Source: JBBRHQ01 sp963720735
GTDB taxonomy: Bacteria; Actinomycetota; Thermoleophilia; Solirubrobacterales; 70-9
Assembly (NCBI GenBank): GCA_963720735.1
Contig: CAVRGL010000005.1
Coordinates: forward strand, 284,935-348,934
DNA length: 64,000 bases
Reading direction: 5' to 3'
The notes beneath the pieces are model-generated. The model saw only the letters and a program-made list of their open reading frames with translations, was not told the origin of the DNA and ran no database searches. This document shows, in pieces, positions 28,462-39,176 of this stretch (position 1 is the stretch's first letter; the number at the start of each line of letters is the position of its first letter). Both the position numbers and the translations under genes were made by a program.

Positions 28462-29304
28462 TCAGGCAGCCGCATCCTGCTTGACCGCAATGCGCGCTCC
28501 GTGATCGACCCGCTGCAGGAAGATCCGCTGATCCCTGAAGTACTCGTCGGCCGCCTGTCGGGCGCCTTCCAGATTTCCGTAGTCATCGATTACCAGCACG
28601 CCCCAGGGCGCCAACCTTGGATACAGGTGCACAAGCTCATGGAGGGTGGACTGGTAGAAGTCGGTGTCCAGACGGAGCAGGGCGATCTCATCCGGCGCCG
28701 TTTCCGGGATCGTTTCCTCGACCGGACCTTCGACCAGGTGGATCAGATCTTCCTCGTAGCCGGTTGCAGCGAGGAGCTGGGCGACGCTCTCCCGGGACGT
28801 CCCGGGCGCAAGGTTCTCGGGTCGCTGGTCCTGCGGTAGACCCCTCCCCCATCTCTGCATCTGCCGCCCACCGTCCTCCTGCGGTGGGAGGGGTCATGCC
28901 CGAAAACGTGTCATAGCCATAGAGGGGCCGATCCGCATCGCCAGATCGATCAGCCGCAGCGCCGCCGCCATCAGGCTGCCGCCGCGCCAAAGGCCGCATC
29001 AGCGCACTCGACGATCGCCCCGGGGATGCTCGTGCTGGCGTATGTAGTCGATCGCTTCACACAGGGCGACGACTCGGACCGGGCCGGTCTTGGTGTACGG
29101 CGTTGTCTTCTCGACGATTCGCATGGTCGCCTCGTCCTGGTCGATGAAGCCGACTCGATCGGCGCTGGTCCGAGCCTGCCGGGCGAGCTGCTCCCAGAGA
29201 GGCTGGCCGAGCATCCGGCGAATCCGGGTCCGTAGCTGGACCCGGTTTCGCAGCTGCTCAAGCGACTCTCCGCGCGGGAGCGCTTGCCGCTCATCCCGAT
29301 TCAC
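28462..29304 (-). CDS. TylF/CmcI-family O-methyltransferase (several frameshifts)
   Basis: About 281 codons, starting at GTG 29304. Pieces in three frames follow the family: an N-terminal helical part to ALCEAIDYIRQHEHPG, the SAM-site region around DADRPLYGYDTFSGMTPP, then GLPQDQRPENLAPGTSRESVA, LLRLDTDFYQST (metal and sugar contacts) and GVLVIDDYGN. Breaks are needed near 29010, 28950, 28890 and 28855. The family O-methylates sugars such as macrocin or activated deoxysugars, which fits a polysaccharide locus. It is probably a complete gene damaged by sequencing errors. Confidence 0.72.
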
Positions 29305-29869
29305 CTCCGATGATGTTCGATTTTCCTTCGCCGGGATCGCCGAAGGAGCGAAGCACCGTCGCCGGCACCCCGCCAGCCAAGGTGTCGAGGAGGAACATCA
29401 CGGTTGACGACCGCCCCCGCCGCGATCGCGGCCCCACGACCGATAGTCACTCCCTGAAGGATGATCGCCCCGGCGCCGATCCAGACGCCGTCCTCGACCA
29501 CGATCGGCGCGGTCGTGAATCCTCGCCCTGGCCCGGCAGATCACTGAGCCCGTGGCTGACCGTCTCGAATTGCACGCGTGGCCCGATCTGGGCGCCGCTG
29601 CCTATCCGAACACCCCCCTGCGCGCCGCCGAAGCGAATCTCGGTGTTGAGGAAGGCTCCGCGTCCGATGCTGATCGCGCCGGCGGAGCCGATCGGCCGGA
29701 CCGTGACAGGGCCCCAGACGAGGCAAGGCTCGCGGATCTGCATCCCCGCCCATCGCAGCGGGAGGTAGCGCCACCGGTCAAGTCGTCGCAGCCGCGGAAG
29801 GTGATTGGCGATCCAGAGAAAGATGGACTCCCTCAGCGCCGAGCCCCGCGCTACATCCCTAGGCGTCAC
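29291..29869 (-). CDS. Hexapeptide-repeat acyltransferase (two frameshifts)
   Basis: About 193 codons of left-handed beta-helix: IGSAGAISIGRGAFLNTEIRFGG, RIGSGAQIGPRVQFETVSH (catalytic-type His), then in a second frame VEDGVWIGAGAIILQGVTIG, and in a third NRDVPP-DTLAGGVPATVLRSF. Breaks are near 29515 and 29400. It resembles maltose/galactoside O-acetyltransferases and would acetylate a sugar hydroxyl of the polymer. It overlaps the glycosyltransferase stop by 4 bases (ATGA at 29869-29866) and the methyltransferase start by about 14. Confidence 0.75.
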
Positions 29870-30866
29870 GAATCCTCCTTCGTTGACGCGACCAGTCGCC
29901 GACCCAGGTCCTTGCCCGCTGGCGAGCAGACAGGAGCTCGCCAGAAACCATCCCCGGCTGCCTTCAGCGCTCGCGGGGTAGCCGCGGTTGAACGAAGCCC
30001 GCGATATGGGAGTCCGGTGCGCGCGGCGCGCGCGAGGTTGAGGGCGTCGGCCATCTCCTCCGCGACTGGGGACCTGGGGCGGAGCAGGAATCCCTCGTCA
30101 TCCACAGCGTCGTGGTAATGGAGGATCAGCGGGGTCCCTTTCGGGGAAGACGACGGGTGGATCGGGATATGGGTTGGGAAGTTCAGCGTCACTGGCAGGG
30201 CTTCGACCGAGAGCTCGTCTCGGCGGCCCATATCGCCAGAGAGATCTGATCGGCGAAGAAATGGAGGTGCTTCGGCATCACCTCAGATCCCTCTCCAAGA
30301 GCATCGAGCACGGCGGCGTGCACGCCTCCCCACTCCCGTTCGAGTTGCTCACAGAACTCGCCGGGAACGGTCAGGACGCCGCTGTTGTAGCAAGCCGGGA
30401 TCTCCTCTCCCGAGGCCGTCGTGCGGACCTTCGAAACCGGTGGGTCGACACCCATCACACGTCGGACTCGACGCCAGTCCGCTGTCGATAGTGGGTTGGC
30501 ATCGACCGGCTTGGCGCCGATCATCCCCTTCGGGAGATGCGGGGCGACGTCTCCGACAATTGCCGATATCGCAATCCAGCGCGATCAGCGTCTCGAACTC
30601 GAACGAGCGGTGCAGCTCGAGCATCCGCAACTTGTTGCCCGGGCCACCTGCCGCCATACGGGCTCGACACTTCGCGCCGTCCGCATCAAGCCCTGAAACG
30701 GCAGCAGCCGCCCCGGCGGGGACCTGGCCGACGAAGTTCGACGACGAAGCGCGCGTCTCGCAGGCTTCCGCCGAAGCGTCTCAGCGAAGCAACGAGGTCG
30801 AGCACCCTCGGGAGCCAACGCGGATCGCCCTCTGAACGCAGGAGAAGAGGTCCCCTCAACGGGCAT
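29866..30866 (-). CDS. GT-A-fold glycosyltransferase, GT8-like (several frameshifts)
   Basis: Reconstructed from at least three frames: GPLLLRSEGDPRWLPRVLDL, then NKLRMLELHRSFEFETLIALDCDI with a DxD-type metal motif, PACYNSGVLTVPGEF, HLHFFADQISLAIWAAE and ILHYHDAVDDEGFL. The CYNSGV and ADQ segments correspond to the acceptor and sugar-binding elements of GT8-type enzymes. The assignment rests on these short motifs and is moderate. It starts at ATG 30866, overlapping the flippase stop by 11 bases; its first break is at the G run near 30852. Confidence 0.58.
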
Positions 30867-32441
30867 ACGGCTCACCGCCCGCGACGCCTCCCAGGCGCCC
30901 GTCCTGCTCGATCGAAAGCCGCCTCCGGAGCCGCCTGGGCAGGGTCCGGCGGGCGATCGCCATGCCCAGCTCGCGATCCCTCGGCAGAAGACCGCCGATC
31001 AGCAGCACACAAGCGATGTAGGCGGCCGAGCCAGCAATCAGCGCCGCAAGCAGCCCCCCGGGCTGGGCGATCGCCCGGTCGAGCAACCGGGCGACGAGAA
31101 AACCGCTCGCGTACGCGGGCACCAGCGCGAGCATCTGCCGATGCGGCCAGTAATGGAACAGGGATCGCTCGAAATCCCTCCTCACATACACGAGCTGCGC
31201 GGCCAGAATCGCCACAAAGCCGAGCAGGACGCCGATGGCGGTTCCGGTGATTCCAATTGCAATCGTCAGTCCAACGCTCGCGGAGACGGTCACGATCAGC
31301 CTCCCGATCGAGAGCACCGAGGTGAGAGTGGGCCGCTCGAGCGCCAGGAGGGCCTGCGTCTGGAACACCATGGTGGTGGCCAGAGCCGGAACCAGAAGCA
31401 ACAGTGCCAGAGCGCCGCTCGCCCGGGGGAAGCCCGGTCCGAACAGATTCATCACGCCCTCCGCCGCTCCCCCGGCAGCTGCCGCGGGAAGAAGCATCAC
31501 GGTCACCACGTAGCGAGTTGCATCGGCCAGGCCTCGCTCGAATCCGGCGCGATCGTCGGCGGCCCACCGCTCGACCAGGGTCGGGAGCAGCATCTCTGCC
31601 AGACGAAGGTTGAGATCAAGAGTTCGCTTCCCCATGCTCCAGGCGACGTTCCACGCTCCGACGGCAGAGACCGTGCTGAGCAGTCCCAGGATCCAGGTGC
31701 CGGCCTCGGCACTTGCGCCATCGGCCAGGGACCCCGGAGTGACCCGAATCCCGAAACGGAGGATGTCTGGCAGCGTCTCGAAGCCCGCGCGCAGCTCGCT
31801 GCGTGGCACGATGAGCCGCATCCATTTGCGCACTGCGACGGCGCGATGGACCAGCGAGGTCATCCCGGCAAATATCAGGGCCACTACGAGGCACCAAACC
31901 GTAGTCGCAATCGTGGCGGCGATCGCAGCAGCGATCACGAATGCGAGGGCTTGGTGCAGCCGGATCCAGAAGAGTTCCCGGCCGGCCCGAAAGGCCGAGA
32001 AGAGGCCGTCGAGGTTCCAACCCAGGTTGATCACCAGGAGATACCCGGCGAGGCAGACCAGCGCCGGGGCCACCAATTCCGGCTGATCGATCGGGCCGGT
32101 GAACAACAGGTAGCTGATCACCGGCACCAATCGCCGATACAACGGCCGTCAGCCCGGATGAGAAGGCGAGGACGGCGCCGAAGATGCCGGTCACCAGCGG
32201 TGCCCGGGGTGGCAACTCATTCAAGCGCCCGGATCATTCCGGGCCGCTCCCTCACGGTCGAGAAGAACCAGACCATCCCCATCGGCGCGGTCGCCAGCGC
32301 GTACTGACCGACGACGTCGATCCCGTAGAGGCGGGCGACGACGATGCTCGAAACGATCCCGACGATTCCTCCGACAAGTCCGCTGAGGGCAGCAAACCCG
32401 AATCCCTCTCGAAATGACGGTCTCGCACGCTGCGTGCTCAT
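30856..32441 (-). CDS. Wzx-type polysaccharide flippase, copy 1 (two frameshifts)
   Basis: About 528 codons with 12-14 predicted membrane helices. It parallels the intact flippase at 42.3-43.8 kb throughout: FGFAALSGLVGGIVGIVSSIVVARLYGI against AAFAALGLVLAAVLGIVSSIAVARLYGI-type starts, GWNLDGLFSAFRAGRELFWIR, and GVMNLFGPGFPRASGALALLLL. Breaks are near 32220 and 32145. ATG 32441 overlaps the sulfotransferase stop as ATGA. It moves undecaprenyl-linked repeat units across the membrane. Confidence 0.82.
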
Positions 32442-33310
32442 ATCGACCACGACGCGAACTCCCTACCGGTGATCTGTCTGAGGCGATCGGCCTCCGGCTT
32501 CAGCATCTCCCTGAGGCGCCCCTCTGTTTCCGGGTCGAGCCGCGCGGCCTCCACACTTCGCGAAAGCGCCCGCTTCAGCGGCGGCCCTGCCCGCTTGCGT
32601 GCCGGCTCCGGCAGCCAGCCGCCCACCGGTCGGAGAACACCGTTCCAGACCATGGTCGCCACGCCTCCCAGCGCCCTTTTGTCTCCCCTGGTGTTGAGCT
32701 GGCGCGCATAGGCCGGCGAGCGAAACAGGGGGTCGACGCCAATGAAGCGGAAACTTTCCTCGATCACTCCCGTCCGGTCCGCGCTCAGGTCATCCATGTC
32801 GAGGACAAGCAGCTGATCTTGCGAGAAGTATTCGAGGTACTGCTCCACCTGGGTCGCGTAACGGCTGGCGCAGACAAGACGGTGGTCGGGCCGCTCCAGA
32901 TCGCTCAGCGCCTCCTGCAACGATCGGGGGTCCCCATCTTCCCGGGTCTGAGCCCAGTGCGCGACGATCCGGTCCACCGGATCCCTGACGAGATAGATCA
33001 TCTTCGCGTCGGGCACCAGACGATGTATCCGTCGCGGCACGTCGCCCAGATACGGGTAGTGGGTGTACGAAGGCGTCGCCTCACCCCGCGCCGGTACCCG
33101 AGAGTCGAAGTGTTGCTTGTACCAGCCGAGCCTGCTCTCCCAATCGTCCCGCCAGAAGAAGCGCATCTCCTTCTGCTCGGTCCCATCGGGCCGGGCCATC
33201 AGAACGTCCGGGTGCTGGTCGAGATAGAAGTGAAGGCTCGTCGTCCCGCACTTCGCCGCCCCGATGATCAGGAAGGTGGGAAGGGCGCCCTCATCCTCGG
33301 CGGGGTTCAT
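32438..33310 (-). CDS. PAPS-dependent sulfotransferase 1
   Basis: A 290-residue enzyme. The 5'-phosphosulfate loop is at residues about 14-25 (IIGAAKCGTTSLHFYL). The 3'-phosphate-binding region includes MIYLVRDPVDRIVAHW, and the tail is the usual ETEGRLREMLKPEADRL. The intact frame starts at ATG 33310, overlapping the upstream deacetylase-like stop as ATGA. Related bacterial enzymes sulfate lipids, Nod factors or exopolysaccharide sugars. Its place between a deacetylase homologue and a flippase points to sulfation of the repeat unit. The long open frame upstream of the ATG is antisense or overlap noise. Confidence 0.88.
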   Translation of the reverse strand: MNPAEDEGALPTFLIIGAAKCGTTSLHFYLDQHPDVLMARPDGTEQKEMRFFWRDDWESRLGWYKQHFDSRVPARGEATPSYTHYPYLGDVPRRIHRLVPDAKMIYLVRDPVDRIVAHWAQTREDGDPRSLQEALSDLERPDHRLVCASRYATQVEQYLEYFSQDQLLVLDMDDLSADRTGVIEESFRFIGVDPLFRSPAYARQLNTRGDKRALGGVATMVWNGVLRPVGGWLPEPARKRAGPPLKRALSRSVEAARLDPETEGRLREMLKPEADRLRQITGREFASWSI

Positions 33311-34913
33311 GCCGCACGCCTCAAGGCGCGATGCCCGACCGGTTGCGTTCGATCGCGGATTTCCGACAGCAGGCGCCGGGGCAACGCAGGTGGAGCCGAA
33401 GTCACGATTCGCGCCGAGCCCCAGGTTCGTCGCTCCAATGCAATCCACCGAGATCGGTCGATTTCCCTCGACGCGAATCGGCGGCGTCCGGGCGACGCGT
33501 TCTTCCCGCTTCCAAGGGGACGGGCGAGCCGTTGACCGAAACACGCATCCGGTCCACCCCCTCGAACCGAGGCATCTCGATCCGCACCTGGTCGACGCCA
33601 CCCGTAGCCGGCAGCACCACCCTGGTTGAGTACATCCGGACACTGAGGGTCGACTCGGACCGCCTCACCAGAGCATTGGAGCGGGAGATCTCGCCCGAGC
33701 GAGGTCCAATGCACGTCACCGAGCCGATTGATGCGGGCGGCGATCTCCGCGAGCCGCTCGGGTCCTTCGGAGAGATCGTCGTGATGTCCGTAGAGCACCA
33801 GGGGCTGGCCCAGGAACGCCCTCAGGGTTAGGTCCTCGAGCGGGACACCGAAACCCTCGCGACGGAACACCGGCAGGCCTCCGCTGACGAACTCAGCGAG
33901 ATCCCAACCCGCCAGCGGCTTCTCCGCCGGCGGTCTGAAGCGCCACGGGTTGGCCCGATCGATCACGAGCGCTTCGAAGCCGAGCCGGCGCATCGCCTCG
34001 GTGGCCACCGGAGAGCATCGCTCATGCGGGGCCACCATCACCCGGTCGATTCGCAGCCCCGAACGGGACTCGAGCTTGCCGACCCTTCGTAGCGCCCGGG
34101 ATAGATCCCGCCGTGCTTCCGCGACTGATCGGAATCGCTCCAGCTCGTTCCTGCGATGGGCATGGCCATGGATGCAGAGTGAGATCGCCTCGCGGAGACT
34201 CGACGAAGACCCGGGCAGCCGCCGGGTTGACCGGCCATGACTCGGCAGGCACCGGGGCAATCGTGACGTGATAGCCGTTCGCCGCCGCGTGGGCCGCGAG
34301 GGAGCGGAAATCGATGAAGCCATAGGTTGGCCAGCGCAGGTTCGGATCATCGATGACGAAGCTCGCGCGGAGTGGGGGCCGACGCCATTGCAGTGGTCTG
34401 GTCAGTTCTCCCAAGAAAGGACGCAAGGGGTAGCAGCGAGAGAAACCGGCCCGCCCGAAGCTGAGCCCTCAGCGGTAGGGAGGAGTCGCTCTGCGCGGGG
34501 CTCAGAGCAACTCTCTGGACCTGCTTCGCTCCTTCGCCTTTCCTCGTCCAGAGAGGCCCGTCGGGACCCTCCGCCATTACCTCCTCTCCAGGCTCTGGCA
34601 CCAGCGGTCCGACGCTCTCGGCCCGGGCGTCGTGGAGGATCGCCTCCCGCAGCGGGCGGTCGAGTTGCGGGGAGGATGAGAAGCGAACCTCGGCATGACG
34701 ATCGCCGGTCGATTCCGGAGCGATGGCCTGGTCAACGACGAATCGGGGACAAGTCAACGAGTCGATTCGACCGTCGAGCACCAGGGCCGCGTCAAGATCG
34801 CGCGTCTCCCCGCCGATCCGTGCCTCGAAGCGGACCGGGAAGGCCAGCTCCAGGGCCTCGAAGAGTTCCTGGTTGCGATCCAGCATCGACCCGGGAAAGA
34901 CCCCGACTCTCAT
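33307..34913 (-). CDS. NodB-like polysaccharide deacetylase homologue 1 (frameshifted)
   Basis: A paralogue of the intact protein at 39.1-40.8 kb: MRVGVFPGSMLDRNQELFEAL at the start, SLLPLASFLGR, then RASFVIDDPNLRW, CIHGHAHRRNE, MVAPHERCSPVATEAM and VLYGHHDDLSEG. The DD pair and HGxxH are the metal-binding motifs of the deacetylase superfamily (NodB/DUF2334-type). Breaks near 34400, 34190 and probably 33610 join three frames; the span is 3 x 535 + 2. It probably acts on an N- or O-acetylated sugar of the local polysaccharide. No signal peptide is clear. Confidence 0.68.
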
Positions 34914-34946
34914 TCGCGATTCCGCGGATCTGCGTCTTCGTCGTGT

Positions 34947-36421
34947 TCACCGCAGTCGCTCGGAGCCGGCCTCCGCGAAGCGATGGCTACTCGCCCAGAC
35001 GATGCCGGCCCAAGTCCAGATGACGACCGGTGAGAACGGGCCCCTCGAGCGGCGTGAAGAGGACGACGATTCCCCACATCACGGCGATCGCCAACAATCC
35101 GATTCGCCATGGAACGGCCCAGGGAGGGCCCCGCCGAACTATGGCTCCGCCAATCGCAACGACTCCCGCTGCGATCCACAGCGTCACGCCGATCAACCCC
35201 AGCTCGGCGGCATTCGAGAGGTAGGCGTTGTGCACCGGCACAGTACATTGCGGCCTCGAGCCGTCGGTAGTCTGCCGCGCCGAGGCCGGGACCGAGTCGC
35301 AGCTCTGCGGCCCCACCGCGGTCAGGGGCCGGTCCGGCGCCTGCCAGAAGTACGGGGCGCTGACATCAGTGAAACGCCCCCAGCCGAAACCGAGCAGCGG
35401 CCTTGCCTCGACCATGCGCAGCGCGGCTGCGTTGAGATTCTCCCGGTCCCAAAGCGAGTCCTTCTGCTTGCCGCGCTCGTCGATGCTCGCAGCCAGCCCA
35501 GGCACGAGGAAGATCAGGGCAACCACCGCCAAAGGGATGACGATCAGAGCCGGGGCGAGCAGACCTCGCACCGGCCGGAAGAAGACAGAGGGTGAGGACG
35601 ATCGCCACTGCCGCCCCGATCCAAACCCCGCGCGAGAGGCTGAACAGGCAACCTGCGAAGCAGAGGCCGACGACCACCACAGCACAGACCCCTGATCAGA
35701 GGTCCGGCCTTCCAGGTGCTGGCCGCCACCGCTGCCGCGATCCCGCATGTGAATAGAGCGATGCCGTTGGCCTCCGCCTCGAGGAACGGCCCCCGGGCTC
35801 GCCCGACGTGATAACCGAGCTCGGGGTTCGTGATGTAGCGCGGGAATACCAGCGCGTGCGGCCCGACGGTTTCGAACAGCGCCGTCAATCCCAGATATCC
35901 ACCGAGCGCCACCAGGACGCCGAGGAAGATCTTCCGCTGCGCCTCGGTCCGGAAGGCGAGCGGAGCGATCGCGAACATCAGGAATGGGGCGATTCCGAAG
36001 CGATCGAACAGCCGGAAGAACTCGGAGTTCGAAAACAGCGTCCCGGAAAGCAGGGCCGAAACGAGCGCGAATCCGATCGTCGCAATCAGCAGCCAGTGGA
36101 CCGGCTCGAGGCGTAGCGCCGGACGGTCCCGCGCGCCCGGGCGCGCGCAAGCAGGAGTGCCCCCGCGCCCGCCACCAGCAGCAGTCGATCGGGGGTGACG
36201 GGCAGGTATCCGAGCGGCCCAAGCTGACCCCAGTAACCACCGAACACCGAAAGGGCGATCGAGCCGCTCAGAGTCCAGGCCGGGTCGACGTTCCAGGCCA
36301 GATAGGCGGCGCTTGCGAGGCCGAGCAGTCCGAGCAGGATCAGCAGCGGCAGGGCACCGCGATGGACGGCGACGGCGACGATTGCGGCCGCGATCAAGTC
36401 CGGCGGTGGCCAGTCCGGCAC
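34947..36421 (-). CDS. O-antigen ligase/polymerase (Wzy-like) membrane protein (several frameshifts)
   Basis: About 491 codons with roughly 10-12 membrane helices spread over three frames. The end carries the O-antigen ligase (Wzy_C) signature: ARPLLGFGWGRF, then VPVHNAYLSNAAELGLIGVTLWI, an exposed loop with a conserved His, and a last helix VVIWTWAGIVWASSHRF. Breaks are near 36120, 35690, 35580 and 35035. GTG 36421 is the probable start. It joins repeat units on undecaprenyl pyrophosphate outside the membrane. Wzz precedes it by 39 bases. Confidence 0.75.
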
Positions 36422-36460
36422 CGCGCCAGTCCTGGATTGATCCGGGGGCTCTCGCTGTGG

Positions 36461-37363
36461 TCAGCCAAAGCCCGGCCAGCCATTGGCGCGGATGCTGGCA
36501 AGGGTGGCGCCCACAGCGATTCCAATCAGAAGGCCGATGAAGGCGAGCAACTCGAGCTTGCTGGTGCGATCGCTCGGACGCTTGCGCCGCCGGGTTTAGC
36601 ACCTGCAGACGACCTGCTGAGGCGCTGCCTTCCTGGCTCGCCTTGTAGGCGGAACTTGCGGCTCCGGCCACCAGCTGCGGCCGCATCACGATCGGCACGG
36701 GCCTTGTTGATCTCCGCGGAGCTCGCCCCCGAGGCCTGCAGCGACTGGAGCTTCGACCGCAGGCGGTTGACCCGAACGCTGGCGGCGCGGAACTCGTTCA
36801 GGAGCCGCTTACGTGTCGCCGAATCGCCGTCGCTTACCCCGTTTACGTAGGCGATCAGGCGCGGCGCCGGTGGCATTTGCCAGTGCAACCGCCCGGTCGG
36901 CGGACGAGCTGACAGCCTGGATCCGCAACACCGGGCTTCCGGTTGTGGAGGAGGCCGAGACACTTGTCCTGATCTCCCCCTGCGAAAGATCGAGCCGGCG
37001 GGAGACCGACCGGACGACGTCAGGCGCGTTAACCGCCTGGCTGAAACCCGCTGCAAGCGACTGGCTGTTGGCGGCGAATCCGGCCAAACCGGCCACCCCG
37101 CCGCCGCTCTCGTTAATCGCCAGCTTGGCCTCCGCCGTGTAGTCCGGGGTACGGAGGATTCCAGCGAGGATGGCCAACCCGGTGATCAGGACTACGGGTA
37201 TGAGGAAGGTCACCCAGTGCCAGCGAATCGCCTCCCCCACTCCGACCCTGGTCCATTGGAATGGTGGCGGAGGCTGTACCGGCGTGACTGGGGCATTCGG
37301 CGAGGGGGTGATCTCGCCGTTGCCGGCGGCGGCGTTCGTCGTCAGCTCACGGCCCTCGTTCAT
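36461..37363 (-). CDS. Wzz-type chain-length determinant protein (frameshifted)
   Basis: About 300 codons. An N-terminal cytoplasmic proline-rich stretch precedes helix 1 (WVTFLIPVVLITGLAILAGIL). A periplasmic part with LDLSQGEIRTSV and a coiled coil (RVNRLRSKLQSLQASGASSAE) follow. The C-terminal helix LELLAFIGLLIGIAVGATLA is in a third frame, ending WPGFG at 36461. Breaks are near 36870, 36665 and 36590. No Walker motif or tyrosine-rich tail is present, so it is a Wzz without a fused kinase. Its ATG overlaps the second sulfotransferase stop. Confidence 0.75.
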
Positions 37364-38386
37364 GTGACCCCGCCCTTGACGCCAGCGCCACTGGTGGACA
37401 GCTGCCCGTTGGTGCCGGTGGCGATTGTCGGCGCTGCGTTAGGCCGCGTCCGTCTCCGCAGAGCACTGCGGGCGGCGGTGCTCGTTACGGCGAGCGAGTC
37501 TGCGGCCAGTCCGTCCCAACCGACCTCGATCGAATCAAGTTCCGAACGCAGCCGGCGCGAGTCGTAGCCCATCGACAGGAGCCGCTCAGGTCCGAGCCAG
37601 GTGAGGTACCTTCGGCACCAGGCTTTGCGGAGCGGGTTTCGAATAGAGCGCTTCCACTTGGTCAGCGGCTCCAAGCTCAGTCCCGAGTACCGAGCAACGC
37701 CCGCCTTGTCGCCAAGACGGCCCCCCAGGTGGGTCTGGCCGAATGCCTCCAGCGAATCGGGATCGAACTCGAGCTCGAGATATTCCATCAGTCCCTGCCA
37801 CGCCTCTGGATCGGCCGAAACCAGGTCCTCGTAGCGCACTGTGCATACCCGGTCCGCATGCTGTTCAGCTGCCCGCACGAGGTCTGCAGGCGCCGAGTAG
37901 AGGCTCGCGGGGTAACGGTTCGGCTGCCACCTCCCGGCGCAGAAGGTCTCGACGATCGGAGGCGACGACGGCCAGCGGATTACGCCACAGCACCACGAAC
38001 TTGGCTTCGGGGAAGATCCGAGCCAGCTCTGGGAGAAAATGCGCGTAGGGCGGGGTCTTGTCGAGGAAGTAGGTCTCGCCGGCGGCAGCAGCCTGGGCAT
38101 AGAGATCGAGAGCAAACTCGCGTACCGCCCCGAAGTAGGACTCCGAGCCAGACGGGAGGTTCTGGCTGAAATCCTCGATCGCCGCAGCCGATGTCACGTC
38201 CCAGGCTCCCCTGGCCGGAAGTGTCTCGTCGCTCGAGATCGACCCGAGGAACGGCATCAGTAGCCAGGTCTCCGATGCCGTGGCGATCGCCGGATTTCCG
38301 GCGAGAACCCTCTGGACCAAGGTCGAGCCGCTACGCGGAAGCGAGAGCAGGAAGATCGGTCGAATGTCGGGCGCGGTGGATCTCAC
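37360..38386 (-). CDS. PAPS-dependent sulfotransferase 2 (frameshifted)
   Basis: About 342 codons. PIFLLSLPRSGSTLVQRVLAG near the N terminus is the PAPS 5'-phosphosulfate loop. AKFVVLWRNPLAVVAS is the 3'-phosphate region, where the frame breaks near 37975 and resumes as IVETFCAGRWQPN and YEDLVSADPEAW. The span is 3 x 342 + 1, so one extra base is enough. I chose GTG 38386 because the frame upstream has no family features. It is not closely similar to sulfotransferase 1 and probably modifies a different position or acceptor. Confidence 0.8.
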
Positions 38387-38627
38387 GGGACTCGAGGGCG
38401 CGGATCGGAAACTTCGCTGATGATTACCCAATTTTCCCTGCCGATGCGATCCACGGCGCCCTGATCGCTTGGACGGGCGCAGGGATGCAGAACGCCAGGC
38501 GGGCCTCGCTGTGCCCATCAAGCGAATCGCCTCGTTGGCGACTACCCGGCCTTCGCACATCCTCATTGTCCGCGATTTCGAGGGTAGGTGCGTCCGAAGC
38601 CCGAGATCGACATCTCCGCGCAGTCGC
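38387..38627. other. Intergenic gap without a recognisable gene
   Basis: About 240 bases between the acetyltransferase stop and the second sulfotransferase start. Open frames here are arginine-rich and have no familiar motif. It may carry the promoter for the sulfotransferase-wzz-wzy operon. Confidence 0.5.
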
Positions 38628-39176
38628 TCACTCGACATAGCGGGCCCCAGCTTTCGCCTCGGGTCGATTGCCTCCCCCGGAGGGATCCGGGGAGCTCATC
38701 TGCTCCCGATGTCGGGCGGTGTGGGCCTCCGTGGTCCCCAAGGTTTTCGCAGGGTTGCCCGCAACGACTGTGCCCGGATCGACATCGCGGGTCACGACGC
38801 TTCCTGCTCCCACGATCGCGTCGTCCCCGATCGTAACCCCAGGGAGGATGATCGAATTCACCCCAACATAGACTCGTCTTCCGATCGTCACCGGCTTGAC
38901 CAAGGTGTATCCCAGATGACGCTTGGTGCTCGCATCGTGGGCGAGGATTCTGGTGCCCGCGGAGATGACGGTTTCCTCGCCAATCGAGATCAGCGATATG
39001 AAGCCCTGGTCGAGTAGGACCCTGTCGCCGAGATAGACGTCTCTCCCCAGGCGCAAACCTCGAGCCACCTGAGATCTCACCGTCGGATAGCCCCTCAGCC
39101 GCATCGCCAATCTCTCGATATGTCGCCTCAAGTTGATGTCCCAACCTGAGTCGTCGAACTCGATTTCCTGAGCCAT
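38628..39176 (-). CDS. Hexapeptide-repeat acetyltransferase
   Basis: A 182-residue left-handed beta-helix enzyme: YLGDRVLLDQGFISLISIG, ISAGTRILAHDAS (catalytic His region), VKPVTIGRRVYVGVNSIILPG, IGDDAIVGAGSVVTRDVDPG and VVAGNPAKTLG. It belongs to the WcaF/maltose O-acetyltransferase group and would acetylate a sugar in the repeat unit. The ATG at 39176 overlaps the 3' end of the deacetylase homologue by 49 bases, which is large but keeps the natural N-terminal helix (MAQEIEFDDSG). The frame is intact. Confidence 0.82.
   Translation of the reverse strand: MAQEIEFDDSGWDINLRRHIERLAMRLRGYPTVRSQVARGLRLGRDVYLGDRVLLDQGFISLISIGEETVISAGTRILAHDASTKRHLGYTLVKPVTIGRRVYVGVNSIILPGVTIGDDAIVGAGSVVTRDVDPGTVVAGNPAKTLGTTEAHTARHREQMSSPDPSGGGNRPEAKAGARYVE

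Noticed and set aside
32438..33643. An N-terminal extension of sulfotransferase 1 to 33643
   Set aside because: The extra 110 codons overlap the deacetylase homologue antisense or out of frame and have no sulfotransferase features; ATG 33310 overlaps the upstream stop in the local style.
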